A stretch of DNA of 64,000 nt. Origin: Lanius collurio (Eukaryota; Chordata; Aves; Passeriformes; Laniidae). The notes beneath the pieces were generated by a model that saw only the letters and a list, made by a program, of their open reading frames with translations, was not told the DNA's origin and did not search any database. The stretch lies in NCBI GenBank assembly GCA_020086605.1, contig JACBWW010000004.1:14172932-14236931 (forward strand). Reading direction: 5' to 3'. Numbering within the stretch: the stretch's first letter is position 1; each line of letters begins with the position of its first letter. Below are positions 25,927 to 39,100 of this stretch, piece after piece. A program made the translations under genes and the position numbers.

Positions 25927-27978
25927 CCCTAAAGCCTTCCCAGTTACTTACTATTAGCAAGCTCTTTTATTTGAAATTGTAGTCACCTTGCTCATAAAAT
26001 GTTAAAAAATAATTTTTTAAAAAAAATCTAGAGTTTTCTTTGGGCTCATCTCACAGCACATTCCTCCATGTGTTAGTACACACATGAGCTTGACAATTAA
26101 TGAGAATTTAGTAAAATTGTAATTCCATTGCTAGCATTAAGTTTTCCCACCCTTTCTGATGGAACAGAAAGTTTTCATATTTTGTCAATGTGCTGAATCA
26201 CTTACCTCTTTACAGTTTGATTTCAGCAAGAGGACTCAGAATGATTGCTTCCCACTATTTATAAGCATGAATAAACATGCTTGGAAAAGTGGCATGAGGC
26301 AGGAATAACCCTTACAATCGCAAGCTACATTATTTTGTACCTTAGCTCGGTCACAGCTTTCCTTTCAAAACAGTGGGAGCTGGAGCACATTTGTGCTGCC
26401 TACCATGTGACTCCATATTTTTGACCTATAAATCACAATCTGTCTCTAAACAGAACTTTACAACCTCTGCACTGCACAGAGTAGTGTGCAGACCCTTAAA
26501 TCTCTGTGGTTCCACTCCCTGTCTTGTAAAAGAGAACCAAAATAGATGATTGCCGTGAATCTGAATTTGTTAAATATTTCTAGCATGCTTTAAATCTGGG
26601 AAAGTTTTTACACTGTCATTTATTTATTATCCTTGCTAGAAACTAGTGTTCTGTTTTCCAGTAGCTATGCCCCTATGCTCCACATGGACACATGCAGTGG
26701 AAAAAGAAACCAGCTGTGTTTTACCCACTTCCAACACCTTGCTGGAGAAACCAGCAATAAAATCACTATAATGAATCTTCTTACTCCACTCTCCATTTCC
26801 ATGTCAGTGAGAATTTAAGGTTTACTTGAGAGAAGAATTCTATTTGCCTTACGTATCCTAGAACCTTCTTATTTATTTTTTGTAAATCAAATAACTCTCC
26901 TTTGAACCTTGAACATTCCCCAGTCCTGAACCAGATAGTCTTGCAAAATAGGCCAGTCAATCATGTTCTCTTTCTCATTGTGGGTATGGGTAGAGGGAGA
27001 ATAGAAAAACCTTCTGTCACTAAATCCTTTCCACCCACAGGCAAAAAGTCTTCACCCAATTAACTAGCACCAGGTGCACACTTGAATGCATCAGAGGTAT
27101 GTGGTATACTTACTGGCTCTGTTTCTAACTTGGCAGACAGAAATGAAACCTGCCCCTGATTAGCCTGTTTTACTGGACCTGCAGTGGAGGGTGTCTCCCC
27201 TCTCAAGAAAAAAATTTAGATGTTTCTGTGCAAGTAATGGATGTCTGACCATGCCAGACCCAGAATACTCTGTGCATTAAAGGGACTATCCTTTTTATGT
27301 ACTGATTTTTCAATATCAACCAGTAGCAGCAGTCCACTGCAAAACAAAAAGTATAAGCTGTAAGTGAACAGCATTTTGTGCAGATGCTGCATCAGAGTCC
27401 ATTGTCATAGTGGGGTATAGAGTACCAGGTTCCCCCCAGGTCTGACTTCTCCCTCATATAATTTTGCTCTGACAATTTCTGCTACTAGATGAAATATTTT
27501 TAAAAGTCTGGTCAAAAGAATTCCAAGCATACACATGACAACCTCTGCCTGCAACTGATGTAGCTCTTTGGGAGCCTGAAAATCCGTCAGTTCAATTTTT
27601 ATCTTAGAGATTTCGAAGAATCAAACATTCCTGAAAATCAGATGGTAACATTTGTAAACCTAGCCTGAGTACAAAAAAATGGAGACATTAAGGATTAACA
27701 AAAAACTGTAAATATTTCCTCCTTGAGATTCTTGTTCTTTATTAATATTTCACAAGTGAGGTGAAAGCTGACAAAATTTGTGAGTTCTTTTCCTGATGTC
27801 TGTGATAGCCAAACTCTTTCATGTAAAGCAATTGGTTTATTTTCTTGCAGCAAAGCAGCTTAACCTATAGTGCTGCAACAAGTATATGCAAATCTTTACA
27901 GTTACTACACAACTGAACTACTTCAATAACTAAAATCTAATAATTCAGGATTTCTACCTAATATTGGTAAAAATAACT

Positions 27979-28018
27979 TTCTCCTTCTTCTAAGGCATTT
28001 CTCCATCTTCTAAGGCAT
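27979..28018. repeat. 20-base tandem duplication, one mismatch
   Basis: Two adjacent 20-base units, 27979-27998 and 27999-28018, both ending in CTTCTAAGGCAT, differ at one position (CCTTC versus CCATC). This is a recent slippage or repair duplication. Confidence 0.85.
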
Positions 28019-29862
28019 AGATGATCAATAGATGGACTAGAAGAGAAGTTATAGCAACTGAATATAGCCAACAAAATGAGATGTTTAAGTTATAAAATTG
28101 TAACAGCTGTGGAATTTCCCATTCCCATTCCCAACTAAGTTGCCCCATTCCAGGGATACAAACTTATTAAGCTATTACTGTTATTCTTTGAATTATTTTC
28201 TCTGCTACTTTATGGTACCTGAGAACACCAAAGCCAAAACAGAAGCCAAAATCCTTATCCTTCGATTTAGTCACTTGAGAGGGATATGAATCTCTACTTG
28301 CCAGTAACTTGGCCTTCCTAGATGTCTACTACCTCCCTTTAATCAACAGCTTCCCCTTTTCTTTCTCTAATGTGAAGATATTGAGGACTATGTTTAAAAA
28401 TTTCAAAGACCAAAATTCACACTTAACCATTTTTTAAAAAAATGCATCTCTCAGACTAACTAAGCCCAATACAATCCAATCTATTGTGCTGTCTGAAATT
28501 AAAATACGAACCACACTGCATGTATATCTATCCTCCTGAATGTTCTCCTAAAGAGCAGAGATTTGAATCTTTCTCTTTGGAACAGAAGAACACAGGATCA
28601 TCTCAAAGATCAATCCAGTCTAGAACACTGCTGTCCACTGGAACTAGGCATATGGGCCCAGGAAACATATTAAAAGGAGGGCAAGAATAGAGTAATGCTT
28701 CCATGGCATAAAATCCCACACTGTGGAGATTTTACTATTAAAGAGTTTCTGTATAAGGAAGTTTCAACAGGATCACTCTATTTAGTATAGCCAAGGCTGG
28801 GTCTGTTTTTCATTAATTTATCCAAATTTTAATTATTACTTTTTTTTGTAATACAAGAAATCCACAATATTTTCTCCATGAGTTCTATGGTTTAGTTATG
28901 TACGTATGTGAAAAAAAAAAAAACCACCTTCCTTTGTTTTACTTTTCATTTGCTGTCAAGTAACATCAGTTTGTGCTCCCTGTTTTCTTAATCAGTTAAT
29001 CTCTCCTTATCTGTAGTGTTGCCATGCTTGCTGCCATTCACAGTGTCTGTTATTTTTTCATAGCAATTTTGAGATGCAGTTACATTTGGCTTATTTTCCT
29101 TATAAATGAACTGAAAATTCTTCACAATATAAAATATTAAATGTCATATCCAAATATGTAACATCATATGTACTAAGCTTTTCGTTTATAAGCTAGAATG
29201 TTTACATGCATTACGAGAATTCAACATACTGTCTGCCATTCATGAAGAAAACATCCTGCACAAGAATAGAATAACTTTATAATTTTTTTGTCAACACAGT
29301 GTTCACCCAGACTGAGAGTTTAAAGAGACATACTTCCTCTTGAAAAGTGTTTGAAAGTGTAACTATTCGTTTTATTCTTTATATCTCTTTCCTTCACTAA
29401 TCCCATACTGGATTTTTTTTTCAATATTAGCATGTATTTTGGACCTACAATCAATTTTGGAATCACCACTGGTCATTTTTTAAAATCTCCACTAACATCA
29501 TACTTTCAAATATGTGTCTTACTCTGTCTAAAAAAGGAAGTATTGTGTTTAAGAAGCTGTAAACTGCATGCTAGAGTTTAGGAAAATCCAGAAAATTGAT
29601 TTTCTCTGAGGTAAGGTATAGTTGGCACCATTATTGTTTCAATCTCCATCTCAACATTCAATTATTTTCTAGTTTTTCTCTCTGCAGTGTCAGTCTGAGA
29701 ACCATTAAACATCTAGGGACAGCAAGCAAATGCAGAGAATGAATGTTCTGAATCAGTTAATGTTCCAGGGAAGCATAAGCTATATCCCTAAATAATTGTT
29801 TGAGATTTTTACACCAGTATAAGTTATTCAAGAGATGGAAAACAACATCATAAAATAATTTC

Positions 29863-29884
29863 TTTTTTTTTTTTTTTTTTCCAG
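29863..29884 (+). repeat. Poly-T run of 18 ending in CCAG
   Basis: An uninterrupted T tract leads straight into CCAG, the shape of a strong 3' splice site. The following sequence stays open for about 25 codons before a stop, but no good donor (GTAAGT-like) follows within that stretch and the peptide is not recognised. Most likely this is a homopolymer that happens to look like an acceptor. Confidence 0.7.
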
Positions 29885-32800
29885 TGAACAACCTTATTGT
29901 GATTTTGCTGGTGGAAGAAGTGATAATACAGATCAGACAAATGCCAAGAAAAAAGCAGTAACAACTTTAGGGTCATATACCTATTGGTAAACGTAGTATT
30001 ATTTCAGTAGACCCAAGGCTAGTTTATGTTAGGAGCCATTAGGAATTCAAAAGGATATCAAACTATTCCACCTCCCCCTACAATAACATCCATATGGCTT
30101 TTCACATATTGTTGCAAATTCAAATCTCTGAGGAATTTCATGCAGTGCTTTCATCCTCTCACATAACAAATCATCTATAAAACTAAGTACCCTTCACATG
30201 GTATTTGTATTAAGGGGTCATCTACTGTTTTCACAGACAGCTATTTGTTATTGGCATGTTTAGGTTCTGCATATAAATAGCTCAGATTTATAATCAAATA
30301 TTTTTTTGCAAAGTCAAAACATTTAGAAGAACTGGATGAAAAAGTGATTGGAGACAAGTCTTTGCCATCTACTTTCCCACTTCTCCGTGGTCTCTTTTTA
30401 ATGGTAGCAGGCCATCTATAGATTTCTAGGAATTAAGTACACATCTACCCTGCCCACAGGGCAGATAAATCAGAGTTTATGCAGTGTTGTTTGAAGACTT
30501 TTTTATACTCTTATTAGTAGATATAGAGGAAACAGAGTGGGAGGGAAGGAATAAAAGCCTGCTGACTCTGCAGGTTTCATCCTGTAAGTTCAGGCAGCTT
30601 GCCTGACCCCCCCGCCCCCTCCACTACTATATGTCAAAGGTGACATCTTTGCAATAGTTAAAAGTACTTTTTTCCTGTGCCTTGTAAAAAACATTAGAGC
30701 AGATGAATGAGTCGACCAGTCAGGGAAAAGATAATTTGAGATTTGCCTCTTAAAATGTACAATAGAAGGTGTTTTTGTAACACTGTAAAAACAGGACAAG
30801 GATACACCAATGCTTCCCTCAGTGCTACACCACATGCCAGCAATCTGTGGTTAAAGAACTCTCAGAGCAAGGTGCAGTTTCATCTTTAATTCAGTTTCTC
30901 TCCTTTCAATTCTATCACTTTAACAAATGAGATTTAGAACCTCTATGAACTTTTTCCCCTCCTAAGGCAGAATGCTTCACTTTTAGCCATATGTTGCATA
31001 AAGGAAAATCTTTGGCTGGTTTCTGAGCAGGATCTAGGAAACACATGTGATCAGAGCAAAGAGCAGATTTATCACCTAAAGCCCAGACCTCTTGAGTATT
31101 CAAATGCTTATCTTCTTCAGAATGTCTAAGGAAGTAAATTCTGGAAAAGCCTTCAGAACTTGTTCTACTATGGTAGGCTGTTCATTGTCATTCAATGTCA
31201 GCATTAGCAATTATTGCAATGAAAGTTCGGTCAGATTTTAATTTCACCCTATTACTTTTGAAAGCTTTTTTCTTTTCCACTATGTAAACTCTTCATGAAA
31301 GCTTCAAGACACAGATATTAAACTTGTTCAGCACCCTTCCTTGATTTCATAGCCCTGGATAAGAGGCTGACTTAAAACTCATCATTAAGGGTCATGGAAA
31401 ATGAAGAGAGCTAGAAAGGTTTCACGTACAGATTTGGAACCACTTCATGTAACAAAAATCTGCTCAGAAACTAATCTTTTCTTCCTTAGCTTATGCAACC
31501 TACCACTTCTCTTGTGAAGTCATCTTAGATAGCACAACAAAAGTGTGTTTTGTGAGGCACTTCACATGAAAAACACTGTTCTATTTCTTCTCATAAGTAA
31601 GGAGGAAGGTCCTGGGCCAAGAGGGAATTCAGTGTTTTCTGATGAGTGCAAGAACTGACAGAATAGATGTGCTCTGGGAATCTGGAGGTCATGTTCTGCA
31701 CTGTTGGTGGTGCCAGACTGCAGGACTCTGACCAGTTTCTTTTAGATATTCCACACATGGGGCATTGATGTTTAATACAGAATTTACTTATTTTGAGTTA
31801 TTTTAAGTTACATGGGATTTTGATTTTACAGAGAGATGCAGGAATGGATTTGAATCTCAGTGCAAGTACAAATTATGCTTAGTAGACTGAAGCAATTCTA
31901 GTATTCGTTTGAATCACAATAAAACAAAAATTTCCTGAGATCATCATCAACACACCAGGCATTCCCAGCACTCCAAAGGATACAGAGGTTGAAACCAGAT
32001 CAAGACCAACAGATCTTCTCACAGATCCTTTGATTTTTTCTCATTTTGAATTCTCTATGTCACATATATATTTTTTGCATATTATTGATTAATGAAGGTA
32101 TTAACAGTTACCAAATATCTTGTACAGCCATTCAGAGGGAGCAAAGTCTCCCCTCTGGTCTCCTTTGCTATGACTTCAGTATCCTTTACAACATCCATGA
32201 TCAGTCACTTGGCACATCCTTCCCAAATTTCATAATCACATTGTCCATGGCCATCTCCTTCCAAGACTTCCTTTGTGAAGGCTCATCCATCAGTAACAAG
32301 GGGTAATATCGGAGAAAAATTAAGATTAAAAAAAACCAACCAATCAAAGCCCGCAGGTGTTTACTGAGCAAAGAATACAGGAATGAGAGCAAAAATCGTT
32401 AAATTCTACCAGAAAATTGGAATCATAGGCTAGTGCAACAGAATATAATATAAATGAGGATGAGAAGAAAAGGTCAGATGAGGTGCGGCCATTATTCAGG
32501 TCTTTATGTAGGTATAGATGAATGAAGTATTCAAAAGGCTTGGCTTATCTGTCAGCTTTATATACCTGTGAGAAAATAACTTCCTTCTTGGTGTGATTCC
32601 TACTCCTCTGCAAAACTCCAGTAGGTTAATAAGTAATCTTTCTAATGCTCACATAGCTCAATAATTTCAAGATAATCTGGTTGTGCTTACTTGAATATAA
32701 ACTTTTTCTAGAGCATATTTCTGACTTACAGAAAATGTGATGATATTCTTGAGAGAATAGAAGGAAATTAAGTGGAGAGGTTTTGTTTGGTTGGTGTGTT

Positions 32801-32885
32801 TTCTACCCACCCTGTTGTAATGGGGAATCCTTACAACAAGTATAAGACAGCGATGAACTTGGAAGGAAAGATGAAGCAATATTTC

Positions 32886-33135
32886 TGTAGATGTTCAGAG
32901 ATGATTTATTCCTCCAGCTGCATGGCTGGAGTTCCCAGGCAGACCCCAGTCACTGGACCCTGCTCTCTTCCCCACCTGGACACCCAAACCCCCCAATCAG
33001 GAACAGGTATAGGGCACACAGGACATGGGGACAGGGACAGACTCGTACCCTGCAGGGTCCCTCCCCCTGGGATTTCAGGAGAGGCACCTCCACACCTCCC
33101 TGCCTCTAAAAGATTAGCTTGATATTTGGATTACA
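32886..33135 (-). mobile_element. G+C-rich LTR-like fragment (candidate, minus strand)
   Basis: A 200- to 250-bp island is much richer in G+C than its flanks. On the minus strand it finishes with an AATAAA (32905-32910) about 20 bases before a terminal ...CTACA, which could be the CA end of an LTR. On the plus strand it opens with TGTAG at 32886 and a possible far end is TTACA near 33135. It includes a 12-base palindrome (ACCCTGCAGGGT, near 33048-33059). No flanking duplication is visible and the family is not recognised. The overlapping plus-strand frames (32772-33122, 32891-33109) look like chance frames through Pro/Gly-rich codons. Confidence 0.35.
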
Positions 33136-36100
33136 CTTCACAGTGGAGCAAGCATGAGGATCTATTGTTATATTAACTGATTCCTGAATTTCAACTCCAC
33201 GGCATTTTTAAATCCTTTGCCTTTTGCCTAGCAGCTGTGTTAGCTCATACACACAAGAATTTTCACTAAAGGATGTCAGCCTCAGCAAATCTATAATAAA
33301 CAAACAATTCAAAGATAAAGTTTGATTAGCTGCATAAAAGAAGGATCTGCACAATTTACCCATTCATCCTAACAAGCCTTCATCTTTTGTAAGCCTCAGA
33401 CAATTGCTTACACCAAGTGATTGCCTACTGTTTAACAACAAAAATGAAGTGCTGTAATTGCCAGTTTCTTAACGCAAGGTCCAGCACTTGAGGCACTTTA
33501 AGTAGTTGGACAAAAAGATGATATAAAACTCATCAGGATATACTACTCTTTCACACACCATCACCACTGTTTGGCCAAGGTGCATAAGAGCCTAGCAGTT
33601 GTTTGCTCTTGATTTGTTTTTCATTTCTCGCTCTTCCTTACCCCTCACCTCCGTGTGGCTAAGTTTTATAATATTTGAAAAATTAATTTAGAAATGGCAG
33701 CAGGTCAAAATAAATATGGCTTCAATTTAGAGTAAATGTTTAGACTGAGAGACCACATGGTTTAGCAGTCAAGACATTGGTGTGGTACTTAAAATAGACT
33801 TATTCCATGTTTTGCTTTCTTGTTTATCTCTTCCAAGTTCTATACTACACTTCCTTATAATGCATTGGAAGACCAATAGGATAGAAATTGTCCACATTTT
33901 ATGCATGTGTAGTGGCTACTATGATGCTGTTCAGAACTCAGAGCCTTGACAAGCTGTTATCATGTAAAATAAAGGTAAGAAATTTATTCTGCTGAACAGC
34001 AACTTGTGGGTCACTTACCCAACTGAAATTCTTGAGTTAATATAGAAAAAAACCCAAAACCTTAAAAGTTTATCACATAGTTTGTCTTATTAGGAAAAGA
34101 CTAAAACTCTCTACTGTACACACAGCTCTCAAAATAGCTTTTGCCATCTTTGGAACTCTGATGACACAGAACAGAGATTTTTCAACATCGGATCACATAT
34201 CCAGGTTCCTAACAACCTGTATCTGACATTGAACACACTCAAAAACTCTTGAAACAATTCTACATCTCTGCTAATTTCAGTTAGCTCACAATCCAACTGA
34301 ACAAGAAGGGGTAAAGTATTTCATGATGACCTTAAAGAGGAAGACAAATCCACCCAAAATTACAGCAGTGAGAATTTAAAAAGCTTTTAAGCAGAATTAC
34401 AGTTACCTGTACTACAAGCAAGAATTTTTTTGCTCTTATTTTAGTGTAAGTAGTCTGTATTTAAGTATATTACTGGAAGTACCCTAAGCATTTAAATGTT
34501 ATTATGTTGAAAAATATTTAGATAGTAAATTTACATAATTCATTGAATATATTGTACACTTTCACTCTTATTCCTTAGGGGTTACTTTTGATGACATCTG
34601 ATGTAAGAAGCAGAATTACAAGGTCTTTTCTAAGTAAGAAAAAATTACAAATTTAGAAGCTATTAAAATAATCTCTAAAGTGTAGGAATTTTTGTCATAG
34701 TATCTCATCTAAACCTTCTCTCCATTAACCCACAAAGCTCAAAACTGGCATATGAGTCATAGTTAACAAAGTGAATCAGCCAGTTAAACACTATGTTTCC
34801 ATATTTGTTTCTTATTTAAGAATACAACCAAAGTTCTGGAAATATATCTCTTTAATCTTAATATTCATAAAAAATTTCAAATTTAAATTATTTTAAAATA
34901 ATTATCATCCAATGGATTAGTTCTGCACTGCAGTCTTTTCTAGTCACAGAGAATGGATGGAGATCCAAATCACATGGAACTTTCGTTGATTGGTTAAAAC
35001 TTCAATAATTGAGAAAAAATATAGTTAAAAAAAACAATACCTACTATCACTTGTTCTCAATATATTTTATGAACAAAAATCAACTCAGAAAGATTGACTG
35101 ATGAAAGGTTAACAGAGATGAAAACACCAAACTTCCAGGAATTTAAATGTGGGCTGTTTTCACTGCCTTAAATCAACCACATTTATGAAGTGTTCCTACA
35201 TTACCTCCTCATCATCAGTTCCTAATCTGCTGGATTCACACTTAGTTTGGGGAGATTTCCAGCAGGGCTGTGCAGTCTCAATAGGTAACATCACATAGGA
35301 AGCCTGATCAAAACCTTTTAGGTGTACTAAAAATACCAAGGTAGGATAAAAGCTACTATCAATCATGCAAAGGTGCAAGATGACATCTTTTAAAATAACC
35401 CATCTATACAAAACCAAGGCCCTTCAAGTTTGCAGCCATAAGATGGTAAATAAAAAAAAAAAAAAGACAAAAGTGAGCAATTAGGATGTTAAAGTGGCAA
35501 CTTTAGGCCTTGCACTCTAATTCCACTTGCACTTTAACAAGTTAGGTAAAGGTTGTTTACTGTCCCTCTATAGGCATATGCTATAAATTGCTTCAATTTA
35601 TAAAGTACAATCTACTTACTCAACACTCACAGAAGAAGGAACTTATATTACTCCAGAATAATATCCTACTCTCCTCACATTAAAAGAATTATTAAGATGA
35701 TCCTGAAAGAACTGAAATTTACTACTCTCCATGATATGCTGTCTTTTTAGCTTATTCAATTTTCTTAAGGTCTATTTCTAGGTTAGCAAAAGTGAATCAA
35801 CTCCTTTCATTAGGTTTTTTCTATACTGATTTAGAGCCTAAATCTTTTCCCTGTAAATCATATCTTCCAGCTCTAACTTATTATATCCTTTTTTAAATTT
35901 CAGTAGGAATTCTCAGCAACAAGATTTTCCACAACTCTAGCAGAATTTCCAACTTTAATAACTGATAAAGCTAATACACAGACCCATTAATTTTCCATAA
36001 ATTTCAGCTCCTTTTAAATATATGGAAGGTCATTTCCAATTCAGATAAATAACTCTGTCTAAGATTTTTGATATGTCTAGGAAGGAGACTTTCAAAGACA

Positions 36101-39100
36101 AACAGGAGCCAGGCACCTACATTCCACTGATAGTTAATAGACATCAGGCACCTGTGCCTTTGAAAATCTCCCCCCAGTCAATCATGCTTGACAATTATTC
36201 ATCAGGTTTTCCTACTGTTATGCTGAAAAAAAAAGTGAGCTGTCACTTTCAAGACTGTTCCTGTACACAAGAGAAGCCAAATCCATATCTATCAAAGTGA
36301 CATGTTTGTAGTGCAAAATAAACTGAAACATCTATATAACTTATGGCTTGTTATGTTTGGTGATAAACAGATGCTTTAATTAAGTTTGAGATTCAGAGCC
36401 TTTTAAACCTAGTGCCGAATTTTATCACCTATGAATAAAGAGGTCTTTGGAAAGAGGAATAGATAAGCACAAGTATTGATTTTGGTTACAGATGTGGACA
36501 TAAGTCCCAGCAGTTACAGCAAATAAAGTACTGCTTGCACCTTTAAACTGCAATTACCTGCAGAATACACTGTATTCTGCTCAGTTCAAGAGAAGAGAAG
36601 GGCTGAAAGCTTACAATAGCATGTTTCAGCAGAGAGAAACTTAAGCAAATGCAAAGATAAAGGGTTTCCAAACAGCCTCTGGATACAGCAGTAGATTTGC
36701 CATCATCTACAGGTGCCCCAGGCTCTGTTTATTATAAGTTTTGGCAATCAAATTCTGAAGTACTTATATATCTGAAGTACAGAAATACAAAGTGCAGGTT
36801 ATGTCATAGGGCAAATTCTGACATAGAGAGGCACCTCAGTTCCTCTTTCACACAGAAAGACTGAAAGCTTTGGAATTCATAGTGCACTTTTATACTGGCA
36901 CATCCAAATATTCCCGCAGGGAATACTAAGCTTGCTTCTTCTTAGTTTTGCCTCCTTTTAGATGGATGAAAATAGAGGCACTATATGCTTATGGACAGAA
37001 TTAGTGTTGCATAAATTTTGGGTGGATAAGCTCATTTTATACTTAAGGCAGAAAACCGGGAAACGACAATGAGAATTTCATACTACATATGAATAAATAT
37101 ATTTCAAAGAAGCTTAACAAATTGTCTTTAGGATGTGCCCATATATCTCTACTCACTATAAGGAAAGGCTACCGACTCACTTGGAGTAGGAGCTTAATTC
37201 TTAAATATTAATTACATAAAGTTTTTCAAGGAAGATTGTAACCTAAATAACTTATTTAACTTTTACAGTGATTTATTGGCATAGCTAGCCAAAGAATCCA
37301 AAATTCTGAACTAGATTTTTTATAACTGCATCTTACTGTCTCTGGCTCATGCATTAATAAAGTCTCCAGTGATGGTATTAAAGAGTTTTGTAGATTTCAG
37401 AGAATGAGGCATGTACAGCATCTATTTGGCATTATTGGAACAAAGATTAATACAATAAGAAAAGAATAAGAAATTAAGATAAGAAAAAGTTATAAGACAG
37501 AAGATTATTGGTCAATTATTTTGGGACAGACATTTTCAGCTTCATAAGAACAAACCTTGCCTATATTTTCAGCAGAGGTTGTCTTTAGTCTTCACTGTTG
37601 GAGATGTCTAGCTTTCAGATTTTTGTTCTTATTCAGGCCTAGAAGTTAACAATAAATGAAAAACTAATGAACTGACTTCAAGCTGAAAATATATTATCAC
37701 GTATCATCTTCAAAAAACAAGCTTGAAGTCCCTCTAATTTTGTCTCCTCATTCCCTGTCTTTAATCCTCAGACATCTTGTTAACTATAACAGATTTTACA
37801 CTATCTTTCTTTCCTTTAAGAGATGTAGTTTATAGCATGTCCCAAGCTAACTACCTCTGCTATAAATAAGATAAAACTGGTGCTAGGTATTGCTAAGCAG
37901 AGAGCACAATCATTAAGAGAAACAGTCCAGTAAAGAAGGCAAAAGTAATGGCTCTATTTGGAATCTCTTTATTGGCTTTCTGCTTGCAAACTTTGCCTCA
38001 GACATAATACCTCCAGCTCAGAAACAGATTATGTTGTTACTGTACAAAACCTGATGACATAGTATTTTGAAAAAAAATCCCACTTTTTTCTTTCAGATGA
38101 GGGAAAAGGAACAACCTTTCTCCAAGTTTCTTTAGATCAGTGTTATTAAATTTTGAACTTTCAATGTCCACTTTTAAATTTTCAGTATTTGGAAATAATA
38201 ATGTCCCAAATCTTAATTACTCATCTCAGTTTTGATATAACATCTGTTTCTGATGAACTGCACAACTATCTTAGGAGTATCAACCACACTGAACATGTTT
38301 GTCAAAGCTGATAGCAAAAAGGAACTTTTATTAATTTTAGTTTGTCACACATAATGCTCAAACATTCATTATGCTTTTAGGTAATTTTATTATTGCTCTC
38401 CAGTTATAGATTGAAAAAAGGTGAACATCTCTCCCTATTGTGACAATCCAGGGAAAAATGAGTCAGGTTCAGGGTGAGAGTTCAATAAAATGCTGCTTAG
38501 CACACAACACTGAGTTGCAAGGGAAGACCAAAAAGAAGGAATATTAAGGATTAAGGAAAGATTATGAAAGCTTTGATTGTTGGTGTGTTTTAATTCAGTT
38601 ATAGAAGCATATGGCAGGTCATTACATCAAATTGGCATGTATTTAATTTTTTCATATGATAAAATGAAAGGAAGAAGCAGGTAAGGTTTTGATAACGTTA
38701 GGAAAATCATCTGAAACATAAATTTTCAATGATCCCCACAAATGATAAATTTTGTTTAGTCAAAGGGGGATTTAATTAAGGGAGAGAAAGAGAAAAAATC
38801 TGTGAAGAGCCCAAAGAATATAAATAGTCTTTTTACTTTCAAACTGATTTTCACATAATGAGTAAAGAACCTTTGGAATTCATTTCCATGTGATATTGTA
38901 CAGACTGTGGAATTTGCAGTATTAAATTACATCCGAATGCATAAACATCCAGTTTACAACTAATAATTTTCCATATATCACATTTAAGGGATCTTGACAA
39001 TAAAATAATGGATTCTCGATTTGCACAAAATTCACTTCCTAAAGTCAAGGGATGTCTGAATTGAAGATTGGGAAGAAGCAAGCTCTTACCTATGCCATGG

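Larger units (their letters stand above)
25927..32885. other. A+T-rich non-coding spacer
   Basis: Seven kilobases with no supportable gene. Small items inside are a 20-base tandem duplication (27979-28018) and an 18-base T run followed by CCAG (29863-29884) that mimics a splice acceptor. A short C-rich patch lies near 30606-30620. Open frames are at most about 86 codons, A+T-driven and without domains. Confidence 0.65.
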
